Positions 18,113 to 27,859 of a stretch of DNA of 52,418 nt are shown one piece after another. The notes beneath the pieces are model-generated. The model worked only from the letters and a program-made list of their open reading frames with translations. It searched no databases and had not been told where the DNA came from. This DNA is from Candidatus Moraniibacteriota bacterium (GTDB taxonomy: Bacteria; Patescibacteriota; Minisyncoccia; Moranbacterales; UBA11712): positions 1 through 52,418 of the forward strand of contig JAUXSN010000006.1 of NCBI GenBank assembly GCA_030679895.1. Direction: 5' to 3'. Position 1 is the first letter of the stretch. Each line of letters opens with the position of its first letter. The position numbers and the translations under genes are program-made.

Positions 18113-19579
18113 TGCTCCACCAATTCGCTTTATACTTTCTTCTTTTCCTATCACCCATGCCACTTCCCACGGCGACGGGCTTTTTTCTTTCCCCGTGAGC
18201 GCCACGCGAAGCGGCCAAAGCAACTCTCCCCTATTTTTGGGATCGGCGGCCTCTAATAATTTTTCTTTAATATTATTAATTTCCCACTTATCCTCTTCAA
18301 CTCCGTTTAATATTTCTTTTGATTTTCCCAATGATTTTTTTATTCCCGCATCATCCATATTTTTCCAGACAAGTATTTTTCTGTTATATTCAGGCAAGCT
18401 AAAATAAAATTCGATATTTTCTAAAATATCGGATAATTTTTTCATCCGTTCCCTTTCGACAGTTAATACTTTCTTGAGATAACCGTCCGTCAGCGCTTTT
18501 TCGTATTTCACGAGATATGGACGGCATAAGCCGGCAAGCTCTTCAACACTTTTTTTGCGGATATACATTCCATTCATCCAATCCAATTTTTCCGTGTCAA
18601 AGATCGCCCCCGCCCTGTTCAGCTTCGCTATATCAAATTCATCAATCAACTCTTCCAGGCTAAACATCTCTTTTTCCGTTTTTGGATTCCAGCCGAGAAG
18701 CGCGATGAAATTGATCACCGCTTCGGGCAGATAGCCTTTTTTCATAAAATCCTCGACGCTCACGTCTCCGTCACGCTTGGAGAGCTTCTTTTTTGTTTCC
18801 TTATTCAATATTACGCACAAATGACCGTACTCCGGCGCCTCCCACCCGAATGCCCGGAACATCAGAATATGTTTAGGAGTGCTCGGCAACCATTCTTCCC
18901 CGCGCAATACCAAACTCGTCTTCATCAAATGATCATCCACAACGTGCGCCAGATGATAGGTCGGGTATCCGTCCGATTTTAAAATTACGAAATCATCCAG
19001 ATTTTTGTTCACGAATTTCACATTCCCTCGCACCGCGTCATCAAACTCCGTCTCCCCTGTCTCAGGAACATCAAAACGAATGACATATTTTTCTCCGTTA
19101 GCGATTCTTTTCTTCGCGTCTTCCGGCGCTAACGTTTTTAAGCATAATTTATCATAAGCCGGAGCGAGCTTGGCTTTTTCCTGAACGGCGCGCAAGCTGT
19201 CAAGCCGTTCGGGCGTGCAAAAGCAATAATAAGCCTTCTCCTTTTCCACAAGAACACGCGCGTATTTTTGATAAATTTCAAGCCTTTTCGACTGGATGTA
19301 TGGCCCGTATTCTCCTTTTTCAACGATTTCGCCTTTTTCATCGGCAAAAACTCCCTCGTCGTGAAAAATATTCGCCCACTTGAGAGATTCGATCAACTTG
19401 GAAATGGCATCCGGAACGGTTCTTTTCTGGTCCGTATCCTCGATCCGCAAAAAATAATCGCCTTTGTTTTTTTTAGCATAGAGAAAATTATAAAGCGCCG
19501 TTCGAAGACCTCCGATATGCAAATATCCGGTCGGACTGGGAGCGAAACGCACTCTCACTTTTTCGTTTGTTTTTTTCAT
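18101..19579 (-). CDS. gltX: Glutamyl-tRNA synthetase
   Basis: VRVRFAPSPTGYLHIGGLRTALYNFLYAKKNKGDYFLRIEDTDQKR; KKLSKRDGDVSV. ATG 19579 overlaps the upstream stop by 4 nt, favouring it over track start 19639. Confidence 0.97.
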   Translation of the reverse strand: MKKTNEKVRVRFAPSPTGYLHIGGLRTALYNFLYAKKNKGDYFLRIEDTDQKRTVPDAISKLIESLKWANIFHDEGVFADEKGEIVEKGEYGPYIQSKRLEIYQKYARVLVEKEKAYYCFCTPERLDSLRAVQEKAKLAPAYDKLCLKTLAPEDAKKRIANGEKYVIRFDVPETGETEFDDAVRGNVKFVNKNLDDFVILKSDGYPTYHLAHVVDDHLMKTSLVLRGEEWLPSTPKHILMFRAFGWEAPEYGHLCVILNKETKKKLSKRDGDVSVEDFMKKGYLPEAVINFIALLGWNPKTEKEMFSLEELIDEFDIAKLNRAGAIFDTEKLDWMNGMYIRKKSVEELAGLCRPYLVKYEKALTDGYLKKVLTVERERMKKLSDILENIEFYFSLPEYNRKILVWKNMDDAGIKKSLGKSKEILNGVEEDKWEINNIKEKLLEAADPKNRGELLWPLRVALTGKEKSPSPWEVAWVIGKEESIKRIGGAMEK

Positions 19580-20079
19580 AGCAGGTAAATTCTTATTTGA
19601 ATAAGAGTAAAAATCACCAAAGCCGGAAGAAAAAGGCATCTTAAAACAAAATAAGCGGTGATATTGTTGAAAATTCTCCAGCGGGAGAGAAAACCAAAAC
19701 GGGCGATGCTGCTCAAAGTAAAAAAGGCTGTCCCGAAAAGAAATAGGAATAGGATGAAAAGCATCAAGGCCAAAAAGTCGGAAAGGAAAAATTGAGCGGT
19801 AATGAGTTGGCCAAAAACAAATCCTCTTATCGGAATATAAAGAAGACTGACAAAAAACAGGTACGAAAGAAGAAAAGCGCCCGCGATCCGCTCGATCTTG
19901 GAAAGCGCGTCCTCCTCATACTGCTGATTAGAAATAAGAAGAGCCAAAAAGAAAACTGCGAGAATCACGAAAGCCGAAGTCTTGATAATCGGATCCCATC
20001 CGACGTTGAAAAGCGCTGCCAAAGTGGCTAGCCCGAAAATTAAAGATAGAGCTGACATAAAAATGCGATTTTGGGACAT
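19576..20079 (-). CDS. Hypothetical multi-TM membrane protein
   Basis: 167 aa, about 4 hydrophobic segments, overlaps gltX start by 4 nt. Confidence 0.7.
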   Translation of the reverse strand: MSQNRIFMSALSLIFGLATLAALFNVGWDPIIKTSAFVILAVFFLALLISNQQYEEDALSKIERIAGAFLLSYLFFVSLLYIPIRGFVFGQLITAQFFLSDFLALMLFILFLFLFGTAFFTLSSIARFGFLSRWRIFNNITAYFVLRCLFLPALVIFTLIQIRIYLL

Positions 20080-20082
20080 TGA

Positions 20083-20802
20083 TTATTTCCTCGTCAAAGA
20101 TAAAAAAGGGAAAGCTATTACCGCGTTATATATTCTTTTTATTCTTTTCGGTTCCTGGAGAAGCCGCCATAACCATTCCAAGCCCATATTCCGAAATATT
20201 TTAGGAGCTCTTTTGAATTTCCCGGTCAAAAAATCAAATGCGCCCCCCACTCCCGCTAAAATCCTGGCTTCAGGAAATTTATGCCTATATTCGTTTATAA
20301 ATTTTTCCTGCTCCGGCGCTCCGAAATTAACCAGGATTATTTGGGCTTCTCTCGCTTCCTCGCAGTCAAAGAAATGGGGATCGGTAAAATATTTTGCCTT
20401 GGCTTTGAAGCTAAATTTCTTCATTATCCCCCGCTCTATCTCGGGCGGGGCGCTCAAACTATTTTTTGAAACAACAACCAATACTTTTAGGTCATTTCTT
20501 TTGGCTCTTTCCAGCAAGAAGTCCGTTAGCTCCACACCGGTAAACCTGTCTTTTATTTTCTTTCCTTTGAGAAACGAGATGAATTTCATCCCAAATCCGT
20601 CAACCAGATTGAGATCAGCGCTATTCAAGATATTCCGGTAATTTTCATCCCGGTAAGCCTTGAGGATTATTTCCGGATTGAGAGTCACTATAAATTTTCT
20701 CCCGCTTTTTTTTTGAAGGGCAGCGCAAATTTCATCTTCAATTTCATCTCTTGGCATATTGTCCACCCTCACTCCTAATATTTTCAACGCTTTATCCGGC
20801 AT
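20083..20802 (-). CDS. WecG/TagA/CpsF family glycosyltransferase
   Basis: ILGVRVDNMPRDEIEDEI, ADLNLVDGFGMKFISF, VNFGAPEQEKFINEYR, AGVGGAFDFLTGKFKRAPKIFRNMGLEWLWRLLQEPKRIKR. Confidence 0.96.
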   Translation of the reverse strand: MPDKALKILGVRVDNMPRDEIEDEICAALQKKSGRKFIVTLNPEIILKAYRDENYRNILNSADLNLVDGFGMKFISFLKGKKIKDRFTGVELTDFLLERAKRNDLKVLVVVSKNSLSAPPEIERGIMKKFSFKAKAKYFTDPHFFDCEEAREAQIILVNFGAPEQEKFINEYRHKFPEARILAGVGGAFDFLTGKFKRAPKIFRNMGLEWLWRLLQEPKRIKRIYNAVIAFPFLSLTRK

Positions 20803-20896
20803 TTTGATTATATGTGCCTATTATAGCGAAAAAAACGCCCCATGTCTATTTTTTCCTAGGGTATTCTAAATCGTATTTTTGCTTGCGCTAAGGAAT

Positions 20897-23119
20897 TTAT
20901 TCCACTTCTACCGCGTATATTATCGCCGAATCAGACTTTTTTTCCGATTTTATCTCGCTGCCGTCAGCGGCATAAACGCCAAAAATGATTTCGTTTTGGC
21001 CCGGTTTGATGTTTTTTATGTCCGATGATACAGCCTGCTTCTTATCAAGCGAAGTGTGATATTTGTTATAGATTTCCTCTCCGTTAAGAAAGACCTTGAG
21101 GCGCATCGGCTTGGCTATTTTTAAGTTGAAATTCAGCTTGCTATTTTGCGTTTCCGGCGACATATTGACCAATTTTAATCCGGCTCCGTTTTCCGCCCAG
21201 CGTTGCAGGCCGTTTTTTGATTTGCTCTTGCCGACCCAGTGCTTGTTGGAATAATCCATAGCCAGAAACATATGTTCGGGCAAATCTTCGATATCTATTT
21301 TGCACGCATATAGAAAATTATCCTCGTATTCATCGGCGCATTCAATAACGCTCTTGATATAAGCCTTGGCCGGATAAAGCATATTTAAATCTCCTTTTGC
21401 CGGATCGCCCTTGAGTCCTTCTTTGTCCAAGATGACGTAGCGGATATTATAATAGTTCAGAATTTCGCTTGAGATGGAATAATACGAATTTTTCATTATG
21501 TCGCGGTCATTGCTGTTATCGCCTTCCGGCAAGTCATAGAGCAGCGTTCGGACGATCGGCGTCCCTCTCTGAAAAACATAACTGTCTTTATTTACGCGGG
21601 CAAAATCATAACCGTTTATCGTGTTTTTTCGATGGATGCTTTTCCACACCAAATCGCGGGAAGCAAAGTCATAATCTGTATTTCCGGGAATTTCAAGTAC
21701 GCTGTATTTTTCCTTGTCCTGGCCGAGTTTTTCGTAAAAGGAAGAATGCTCAAGATTATCAATTTTTAGCGGTATGGCCGTGAATTCTATGATTATCAGG
21801 AGTCCGATAATAGAATATACTATTTTCGAACGCAAAATAGAGTCAAATAATTGGACTTTTTTCTCACCGGACTCTTCTCCCATGCTTTCTGCCTGGTTAT
21901 TTTTTTTCTTTTTTTGAAAATTGTCCGCATAAGTATTTATAAAAGCTACTCCCCAGGCGGATAAAAGCGAAAAAGCCAGCATCGAATAGACAAAAAGCCG
22001 GCCTACTGTCCTGATATTGTTGAAAAAGGGCAAATAATTATAGACAAGGATATACGGCATTTTGACCGGCGGATCGAGCAATCCTTTATAGTTAAGGTAC
22101 GGTCCGAGCGAGAGAATATAAAATCCAAGAGCGACAGCCGCCCAAAATACCAGACCCTTTGTATTTTTTCTGTCTTTAAAAGAAAATATGATGCCTAAAA
22201 ACGACAAAATTAATACTAAAAAACCTGCGTATACCGAAAAGGTGCTGTCCAAACGGCGCTCGAATTGATTGCGAAGATGGGGAAAAGCATCGGGCCAGAA
22301 AGAATGGAAATTCGGCGGCACGAAGATGCTCAAGGCATCGTTCGAATATTTGACGGCTGATTTGAGGCCCGCGTTAAGATAATTATTTTCAGATCCCGCA
22401 ATACTGAACAGCGAACGAAACATTATGAAAAATATAAGTGCGAACACCACCGAACTCCCGGCAATATAAAGCCATAATTTTCCCTTCAAAAATACTTTTG
22501 GCTGAGTGAAGAGCTTGTAAGCCAGAAAAAAAAGAATGAAAATTGCCGTGAAAGCAAGCATTTGATGCTCGGTAAACCCGATCAGGAAAAAGAAAAATCC
22601 CGCTAAAAGAAAATTTTTCAACTTGAGATTATCGAAAAACCTGAAAAGATAGAGCGCGAAAAAAGGCAGCCATTCCTGATGCATAGTGCCGACATTGGTG
22701 CTGATGGCATTGTGGATATGAAAGGGCGAAAAGGCGAAAATTATTCCCGCCAAAAGAGCCGCCGGCTTGTTCTTGACGAAATAATTTGCCAGAAGATAAG
22801 CGCCCAGTCCCGAAAGGATGAAAGACAGGAAAAAAAGAATGTTATATCCGGCCACTCGCCCGATCAGGAGCTGGAAATAAGCATAGACAGCGACAATATT
22901 GAACTCCGCTCTCTTGATTAATTCGAGAGTTCCATCAAATACGCCTTTTTCGGAAATCAGATTAGCCCGATCCCCCGCCACCCCGATAACCTGCATAGTA
23001 TCCGGTCCGGAACTGGCAACGGATGAAAAAAAATGGCCGGCCACGGGCCAGGTGAGAACCGTTGTCAGCACAGTGAAAAATAGAATGACATACAATTTTT
23101 CGTATTTGGAATTGAACAT
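20897..23119 (-). CDS. Large multi-TM GT-C-like membrane protein
   Basis: 740 aa, N-terminal TM block (VLTTVLTWPVAGHFFSS...FVKNKPAALLAGIIFAFSPFHIHN) and large C-terminal extracytoplasmic region. Confidence 0.75.
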   Translation of the reverse strand: MFNSKYEKLYVILFFTVLTTVLTWPVAGHFFSSVASSGPDTMQVIGVAGDRANLISEKGVFDGTLELIKRAEFNIVAVYAYFQLLIGRVAGYNILFFLSFILSGLGAYLLANYFVKNKPAALLAGIIFAFSPFHIHNAISTNVGTMHQEWLPFFALYLFRFFDNLKLKNFLLAGFFFFLIGFTEHQMLAFTAIFILFFLAYKLFTQPKVFLKGKLWLYIAGSSVVFALIFFIMFRSLFSIAGSENNYLNAGLKSAVKYSNDALSIFVPPNFHSFWPDAFPHLRNQFERRLDSTFSVYAGFLVLILSFLGIIFSFKDRKNTKGLVFWAAVALGFYILSLGPYLNYKGLLDPPVKMPYILVYNYLPFFNNIRTVGRLFVYSMLAFSLLSAWGVAFINTYADNFQKKKKNNQAESMGEESGEKKVQLFDSILRSKIVYSIIGLLIIIEFTAIPLKIDNLEHSSFYEKLGQDKEKYSVLEIPGNTDYDFASRDLVWKSIHRKNTINGYDFARVNKDSYVFQRGTPIVRTLLYDLPEGDNSNDRDIMKNSYYSISSEILNYYNIRYVILDKEGLKGDPAKGDLNMLYPAKAYIKSVIECADEYEDNFLYACKIDIEDLPEHMFLAMDYSNKHWVGKSKSKNGLQRWAENGAGLKLVNMSPETQNSKLNFNLKIAKPMRLKVFLNGEEIYNKYHTSLDKKQAVSSDIKNIKPGQNEIIFGVYAADGSEIKSEKKSDSAIIYAVEVE

Positions 23120-23126
23120 GCTCTAT

Positions 23127-23196
23127 CAGTAATTAATGATTAGTGAACAACGATCAATATTATTGTTCACTGTTCCTTGTTTGCTGTTTACTGTTA
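23127..23196. repeat. Ten-unit heptameric degenerate repeat, orientation flips midway
   Basis: CAGTAAT|TAATGAT|TAGTGAA|CAACGAT|CAATATT|ATTGTTC|ACTGTTC|CTTGTTT|GCTGTTT|ACTGTTA; contains hairpin AGTGAACAA (23142-23150)/TTGTTCACT (23163-23171). Confidence 0.75.
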
Positions 23197-23933
23197 TACT
23201 TTCCCTTCCAGTCATTTAACTTGATCTTAAACAAGTCAAGTGTCATATTGAGCGGATCCCGCAAGATTCTCACGTGGCTGTCAGGCGGATTTTGAAGAGA
23301 AATCGGAAGCTCCTTAATTTTGAGCCGGCGCTTGCGAGCGACAAAAATGACTTCCGCGTCAAAGGCAAAGCGCTTCACTGTGAGAGCTGGAAAAATTTTC
23401 ATAGCCGCTTCGCGCCGGAAAACTTTGAATCCGCATTGGGTGTCCTTCACGCGCCAATCGTTGATAATCATCACTCGTAGCAGCCGAAATCCTTTTTCCA
23501 TAATCTTCCTGTGCCATCGCACCGGTCTTTTAATCTTGAGCCCCGGCACAAAACGCGAAGCAATCGCTATGTCATAGCCGTTTTTTATCTCACTCATGAA
23601 TTTTTCCAGCTCTTCAATTGGAATTCCCAGATCCGCGTCCAAAAACATCACAATGTCAAATTGGCTGGAGAGAATTCCATCCCGTACCACTTTCCCTTTC
23701 CCTTCGTTTTGAGCGTTATGGACAATTTTGAGAGGCACTTCTTTTTCAAGCCGGTGAAGCTCTTTGAGGGTATTGTCCCGGCTCCCGTCGTTTACGGCGA
23801 TAATCTCAAATTCTTGAAATCTGGGAGCGAGATAATCAGCGATTCTTTTGATGTTTTGATAAATGGTTCTTTCCTCGTTGAAGCAAGGAATTACCACTGA
23901 AATTTGACTATTCATCTCAAAAAAAATATTCAA
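23160..23933 (-). CDS. Glycosyltransferase family 2 (dolichyl-phosphate beta-glucosyltransferase-like)
   Basis: SVVIPCFNEERTIYQNIKRI, EIIAVNDGSRDNTLKEL, DIVMFLDADLGIPIEELEKF; tail NSKQQTRNSEQ is encoded by heptameric repeats. Probable start ATG 23915. Confidence 0.94.
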   Translation of the reverse strand: MNIFFEMNSQISVVIPCFNEERTIYQNIKRIADYLAPRFQEFEIIAVNDGSRDNTLKELHRLEKEVPLKIVHNAQNEGKGKVVRDGILSSQFDIVMFLDADLGIPIEELEKFMSEIKNGYDIAIASRFVPGLKIKRPVRWHRKIMEKGFRLLRVMIINDWRVKDTQCGFKVFRREAAMKIFPALTVKRFAFDAEVIFVARKRRLKIKELPISLQNPPDSHVRILRDPLNMTLDLFKIKLNDWKGKYNSKQQTRNSEQ

Positions 23934-23979
23934 TATATGTATATTAGCTTATCCGCAATTATATTCCTAGGGCAAAAAA

Positions 23980-25617
23980 CTAAAAATGAACGTCTTTCCA
24001 AAAAATCCTGCTTGATTTCCCTTCTTTCTCTCCCTTTGAAAAAGGGCTCTCGCCTTCTTTTGGATTCAGCTTGTACACAGTGAGCGCTCCGAATTTGCTT
24101 TGCGACAAAATGTCGAATTTTTCCTTGTTTTTCAGGCTGAAATTTTTGCTGCGGGTCAATCCAAAGGCGTAGAAACAGCCATCCTTCCCGACATCAAAAT
24201 TTTCAATGGAAACCGCATTCATATTTGCGAGCGAAAGCACATATTTCACGGGCGACTTGTATTCCGAGCTGGCGCTTGTATAGACGAGCGGCTTGTCGCA
24301 ATCGCGCTTGATATACTCAGCCGCTTTTTCAAAATGCCACAAAACAATTCCGTCCCGCGCCTTGAGTATGATCGTTCTTTGAGGATAGACCCCTTTCTTT
24401 TGGGCGGATTTGATCTCTTTGAACCAGAGGTATGTTCCATACAGATTTCCAACAAGTATGATCGCCAAAACCGCGACCACCGGTATCTTCCAGATATTTC
24501 TGTTCTTCTCCCAGAAATATTTCGCGATGAATCCGATGAACAAAAATGGCAAAGCCAGAAGCGGCAAAAAGAAGCGCGGCCTGATTTGATAAGAAATGGG
24601 GATATAAATGAGAAAATACGCGAGAAACCAAAGGATCGCCAGAAGCAAGAACTTTTTCTTGAAGCTGTTTTTTTCCGCGCGATAAAATTTTGCCGCCAGC
24701 AGCAATCCCGGAATGATCATCCCGAACCAGGCGATGATCGCCGGCTTGAGGCTCGCTTTTTTACTGATCCAACTCGTGATGACCAAAAACCAATTTTGTC
24801 CCCAATAGCGGAAATCGCGCAAAATATTTTGCCAAAGGCTGTGATGAGAAGGCTTGCTTTTGATCGCCGCAAAAAATGCATCCGTGTTTTTTCCGTAAGT
24901 GATAATCTCATTCACCGCAACCGGCAGATACACAAGGATGATCATCCCCAAAAAAAGCAGAATTTTTTTCCAACCCAGATTTTTCTTGATCTCTTTTCGG
25001 CTGAAGAGAAAAAAAACGACTGTGATCACCGGCAATGTCGCGAATGACAGAAAATGAAGCTGGGTTGAAACGGCAAATGATAAACCGGCAATAATAATCC
25101 AGCGAAGCTTGTATTTTATGCTTTCGTCGAAAATATTAAGAAAGGCGTAAAAATAGAGCAAATTGAAAAATACCAGCGAATTCGGATTCCAGGCAAAGCG
25201 CGAATATTCAATCCCCAGAAAACAAAGGGCATACAGTCCGGCAAGAACCATCGACCAGTCGCGGGAAAAATATTTTTGCAGATATAAAAAAAATAGCGGG
25301 ATTGATAGAATTGAAAACAGCAGATCGGGATACGCGAGCACCGCCGGATGCGCGCTTTGAAACAAAAAGGCGGCAATATATTGGAAATAATAGAAGGCCG
25401 GCCCCAAGTTGAGATGCGTTCCGCCGGCTTTGGGACCCAAGAGCGGCAACCAGCCCAGCCCGTTTTCAAGCGTTTGTTTGATCAAAAGCGCGTCTCTCGC
25501 TTGATCCATCTTGAGAAACAGCCAATCATGGAAATGCCAGGCACGCAAAAAAATTGCCAGCAGGACAACTGCCGCAAATATGAGCATTTTCCAATTTTTT
25601 TTGAAAAATTCGGTCAC
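23980..25617 (-). CDS. GT-C family glycosyltransferase (PMT/ArnT-like)
   Basis: Multi-TM; AWHFHDWLFLKMDQARDALLIKQTLENG...GGTHLNLGPAFYYFQYIAAFLF. Confidence 0.85.
   Translation of the reverse strand: MTEFFKKNWKMLIFAAVVLLAIFLRAWHFHDWLFLKMDQARDALLIKQTLENGLGWLPLLGPKAGGTHLNLGPAFYYFQYIAAFLFQSAHPAVLAYPDLLFSILSIPLFFLYLQKYFSRDWSMVLAGLYALCFLGIEYSRFAWNPNSLVFFNLLYFYAFLNIFDESIKYKLRWIIIAGLSFAVSTQLHFLSFATLPVITVVFFLFSRKEIKKNLGWKKILLFLGMIILVYLPVAVNEIITYGKNTDAFFAAIKSKPSHHSLWQNILRDFRYWGQNWFLVITSWISKKASLKPAIIAWFGMIIPGLLLAAKFYRAEKNSFKKKFLLLAILWFLAYFLIYIPISYQIRPRFFLPLLALPFLFIGFIAKYFWEKNRNIWKIPVVAVLAIILVGNLYGTYLWFKEIKSAQKKGVYPQRTIILKARDGIVLWHFEKAAEYIKRDCDKPLVYTSASSEYKSPVKYVLSLANMNAVSIENFDVGKDGCFYAFGLTRSKNFSLKNKEKFDILSQSKFGALTVYKLNPKEGESPFSKGEKEGKSSRIFWKDVHF
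24029..24043. repeat. Small palindrome CCCTTT-GAA-AAAGGG in the GT-C 3' end
   Basis: 6-bp perfect arms within a sequence encoding ESPFSKGEKEGKSS. Confidence 0.6.
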
Positions 25618-25639
25618 GGTTCGAATGATAGCCTATGAT

Positions 25640-26677
25640 TTAATTTTTATTAAATTTTTTCAGCCATTTTTTTATGTCCGCGTTGCTGGCTTTCCTGTTT
25701 TTTTGGATAATTCTTCTTTTTTTCAGCAGTTTCGGAAAATTTTTGAGCACGTCCCGCCAAGCCCGGAGGATAATTTTAGCAACTTGGACTTTTCCTTCAC
25801 CTCCGATATACTCCCTCTCCCGTTTTTTTCCGCTTATCGCATTATACACTAGTCTCATATATTCAAAAAACCGAAAAAACAATGTTTTTAAAAGCAAACG
25901 CAGGGGATAATTTTTGAGAACCGCGAAAAAATAATTCCGGTGGAGATAAAAGGCCTTGAAGCTTGAAAACTTTCCGGATGTTCCGCTATGCATATGGAAT
26001 ACTTTAGCGCTCGGGCAATAATATGATCTATATCCCAAAAGCTTCATTCGCCAGGCCAGATCGACGTCTTCGTAATAAGCAAAAAAATCCCTGTCAAAAA
26101 AATTCTCGACGGGTTGTTTTGTTTTTTCCAGCGCTTCCCTATCGTATAGCGCCGCTGTGGCATTGGCTCCGAAAATTTCTTTTTCTTCTTCGAATTGTCC
26201 TTTGTCTTTTTCCCCAAAACCGCGGTTATGCGCTGTGCCCTCTTTTGCGATTGTGATTCCGGCGCAGTCAATCTTTTCGGGATCATAAAAATTCAATATT
26301 TTCGGCTGGATCGATCCGGCATCGGGATGGCGCTTGGCGCAATTCACCATTTCCTGAAAATAATCTTCATCAACTTTTGTGTCGTTATTGAGAGCAACGA
26401 GCCATTTGATATTTTCATCTTTGAGGGCCAGCCGGAAACCGAGGTTGTATCCCGCCGCGAAACCGGTATTCTTTCCTATTTCTTTCAAAATCACATCCGG
26501 ATAATTCGTCCTCACAAAATCGACAGAATCATCCTCCGATCCGTTATCAATAAAAATAATCCTGAAATTCTTATAGCTCTGGGCTCGCAGTGAATCCAGG
26601 CAGCCTTTCAGATATTTTTTTCCGTTCCAGTTGGCGATAATGACCGCGGTTTCAATCATAATAAATTTTTCCTTCAC
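25640..26677 (-). CDS. Glycosyltransferase family 2
   Basis: AVIIANWNGKKYLKGCLDSLRAQSYKNFRIIFIDNGSEDDSVDFVR; FFAYYEDVDLAWRMKLLGY. ATG 26659 also possible. Confidence 0.95.
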   Translation of the reverse strand: MKEKFIMIETAVIIANWNGKKYLKGCLDSLRAQSYKNFRIIFIDNGSEDDSVDFVRTNYPDVILKEIGKNTGFAAGYNLGFRLALKDENIKWLVALNNDTKVDEDYFQEMVNCAKRHPDAGSIQPKILNFYDPEKIDCAGITIAKEGTAHNRGFGEKDKGQFEEEKEIFGANATAALYDREALEKTKQPVENFFDRDFFAYYEDVDLAWRMKLLGYRSYYCPSAKVFHMHSGTSGKFSSFKAFYLHRNYFFAVLKNYPLRLLLKTLFFRFFEYMRLVYNAISGKKREREYIGGEGKVQVAKIILRAWRDVLKNFPKLLKKRRIIQKNRKASNADIKKWLKKFNKN

Positions 26678-26680
26678 GCC

Positions 26681-27859
26681 TTACAATTTCGATCGCAAAT
26701 AATTATAGTATTCGCTGTTGTGGCTGTTTTTCGTCGTGTATTCGCGCAAAGTTTTTTCCCGGGCTTCTTTCCTCAAGTGCCGGCGCAGATTCTCGTCCAA
26801 TATCAGTTTTTCCAATTTTTCAAACCACTCATCTTCGTTTCCAGCCAAAAATCCGTCCACACCGTCCTCAATCGCTTCCCGATAGGTTTCATTGCTCACC
26901 GCCACGCTTGGAACACTGGAGATTCCAGCTTCGAAAAATTTTAGTTCAGACTTTGATTCGCAAAACGGATTGTCTTCGAGAGGAATTATGTTTATGTCCA
27001 CGTTGGAAATATTTTCCAAATGTTTTTTCCATGGCGCGAAAGGCAGTCTTTCTATTTGATTTTCATATTTTTCAAATTTATCGCCGATATTGAGCGGTCC
27101 GGCCAGCACCAATTTTACTTTAGGATATTTTTCAAGAATTCGAACCAACGCATTTTCAACTGTCGCGAAATTTTTGTCATGCCCTTTCGTTCCGCTGAAA
27201 TAGCCTATTCGCACCGACTTGGAGACTAAGTCCCCAATTGGGGACTTAGTCTCCAAAATTCTTTCGACAGTTTTCAAATCTTTGAGCGACAGCTTATTCG
27301 TCGAAACAAAAACTTTTTTGCCATAGCTTTCCAGAATTTTCGCGAGGTACGCCGTTGTCGTCACGCAAGTTTTCACGTACGGGTCTTTCAAAATTTCCTC
27401 ACCCACTCCTTTTTCATATTGTTTTTGCTCAAGAATATTCATTTTTTCGTAATGACTCGTCGCTTGGATATATTTCGGATCGAAAACGAGGTCGTCTGTT
27501 TCAAAAATAATTTCTTTCCCCATTTTTTTCGCGCCCTCAACAAGTTTTGCCACCTTGGACGTATAGAGCGTCCGATGGAAAATGAAGATTTTGAATTTGT
27601 CCGCATAGCATGGCAGAAACGGGTTGTCTTGAATCGTCACGCTACATTTGAAGCCGTGAAGGCGCAGCTCTTCGGCCTGATTATGCGCCCGATATCGCGC
27701 ACTGTCCCCGACCCCGACTGTCACGAATAAAATATCGCCCGGCCGCACCCGGCCGAACTGCGCGAAAAAAGATTTTGCCACCCTTTTCCCGCCCCGAATC
27801 AGCCCTTCTTGCTTCAAAGCGTTAAGCGCTTTTCCGGTTTTTATGAGAAGTGTTTTCAT
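26681..27859 (-). CDS. Glycosyltransferase family 4/1-like
   Basis: VRIGYFSGTKGHDKNFATVENALVRILEKYPKVKLVLAGPLNIG; SELKFFEAGISSVPSVAVSNETYREAIEDGVDGFLA. Confidence 0.88.
   Translation of the reverse strand: MKTLLIKTGKALNALKQEGLIRGGKRVAKSFFAQFGRVRPGDILFVTVGVGDSARYRAHNQAEELRLHGFKCSVTIQDNPFLPCYADKFKIFIFHRTLYTSKVAKLVEGAKKMGKEIIFETDDLVFDPKYIQATSHYEKMNILEQKQYEKGVGEEILKDPYVKTCVTTTAYLAKILESYGKKVFVSTNKLSLKDLKTVERILETKSPIGDLVSKSVRIGYFSGTKGHDKNFATVENALVRILEKYPKVKLVLAGPLNIGDKFEKYENQIERLPFAPWKKHLENISNVDINIIPLEDNPFCESKSELKFFEAGISSVPSVAVSNETYREAIEDGVDGFLAGNEDEWFEKLEKLILDENLRRHLRKEAREKTLREYTTKNSHNSEYYNYLRSKL
27219..27256. repeat. 38-bp perfect palindrome, in frame inside glycosyltransferase
   Basis: TTGGAGACTAAGTCCCCAATTGGGGACTTAGTCTCCAA, no loop, all 19 pairs match; encodes LETKSPIGDLVSK. 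Confidence 0.95.

Noticed and set aside
20861-23972. TTCCTAGGG occurring in two intergenic regions
   Set aside because: Only 9 nt shared, no surrounding similarity or structure.
24100-25047. 315-aa plus-strand ORF
   Set aside because: Antisense to the GT-C gene 23980-25617; charged low-information translation typical of a shadow ORF.
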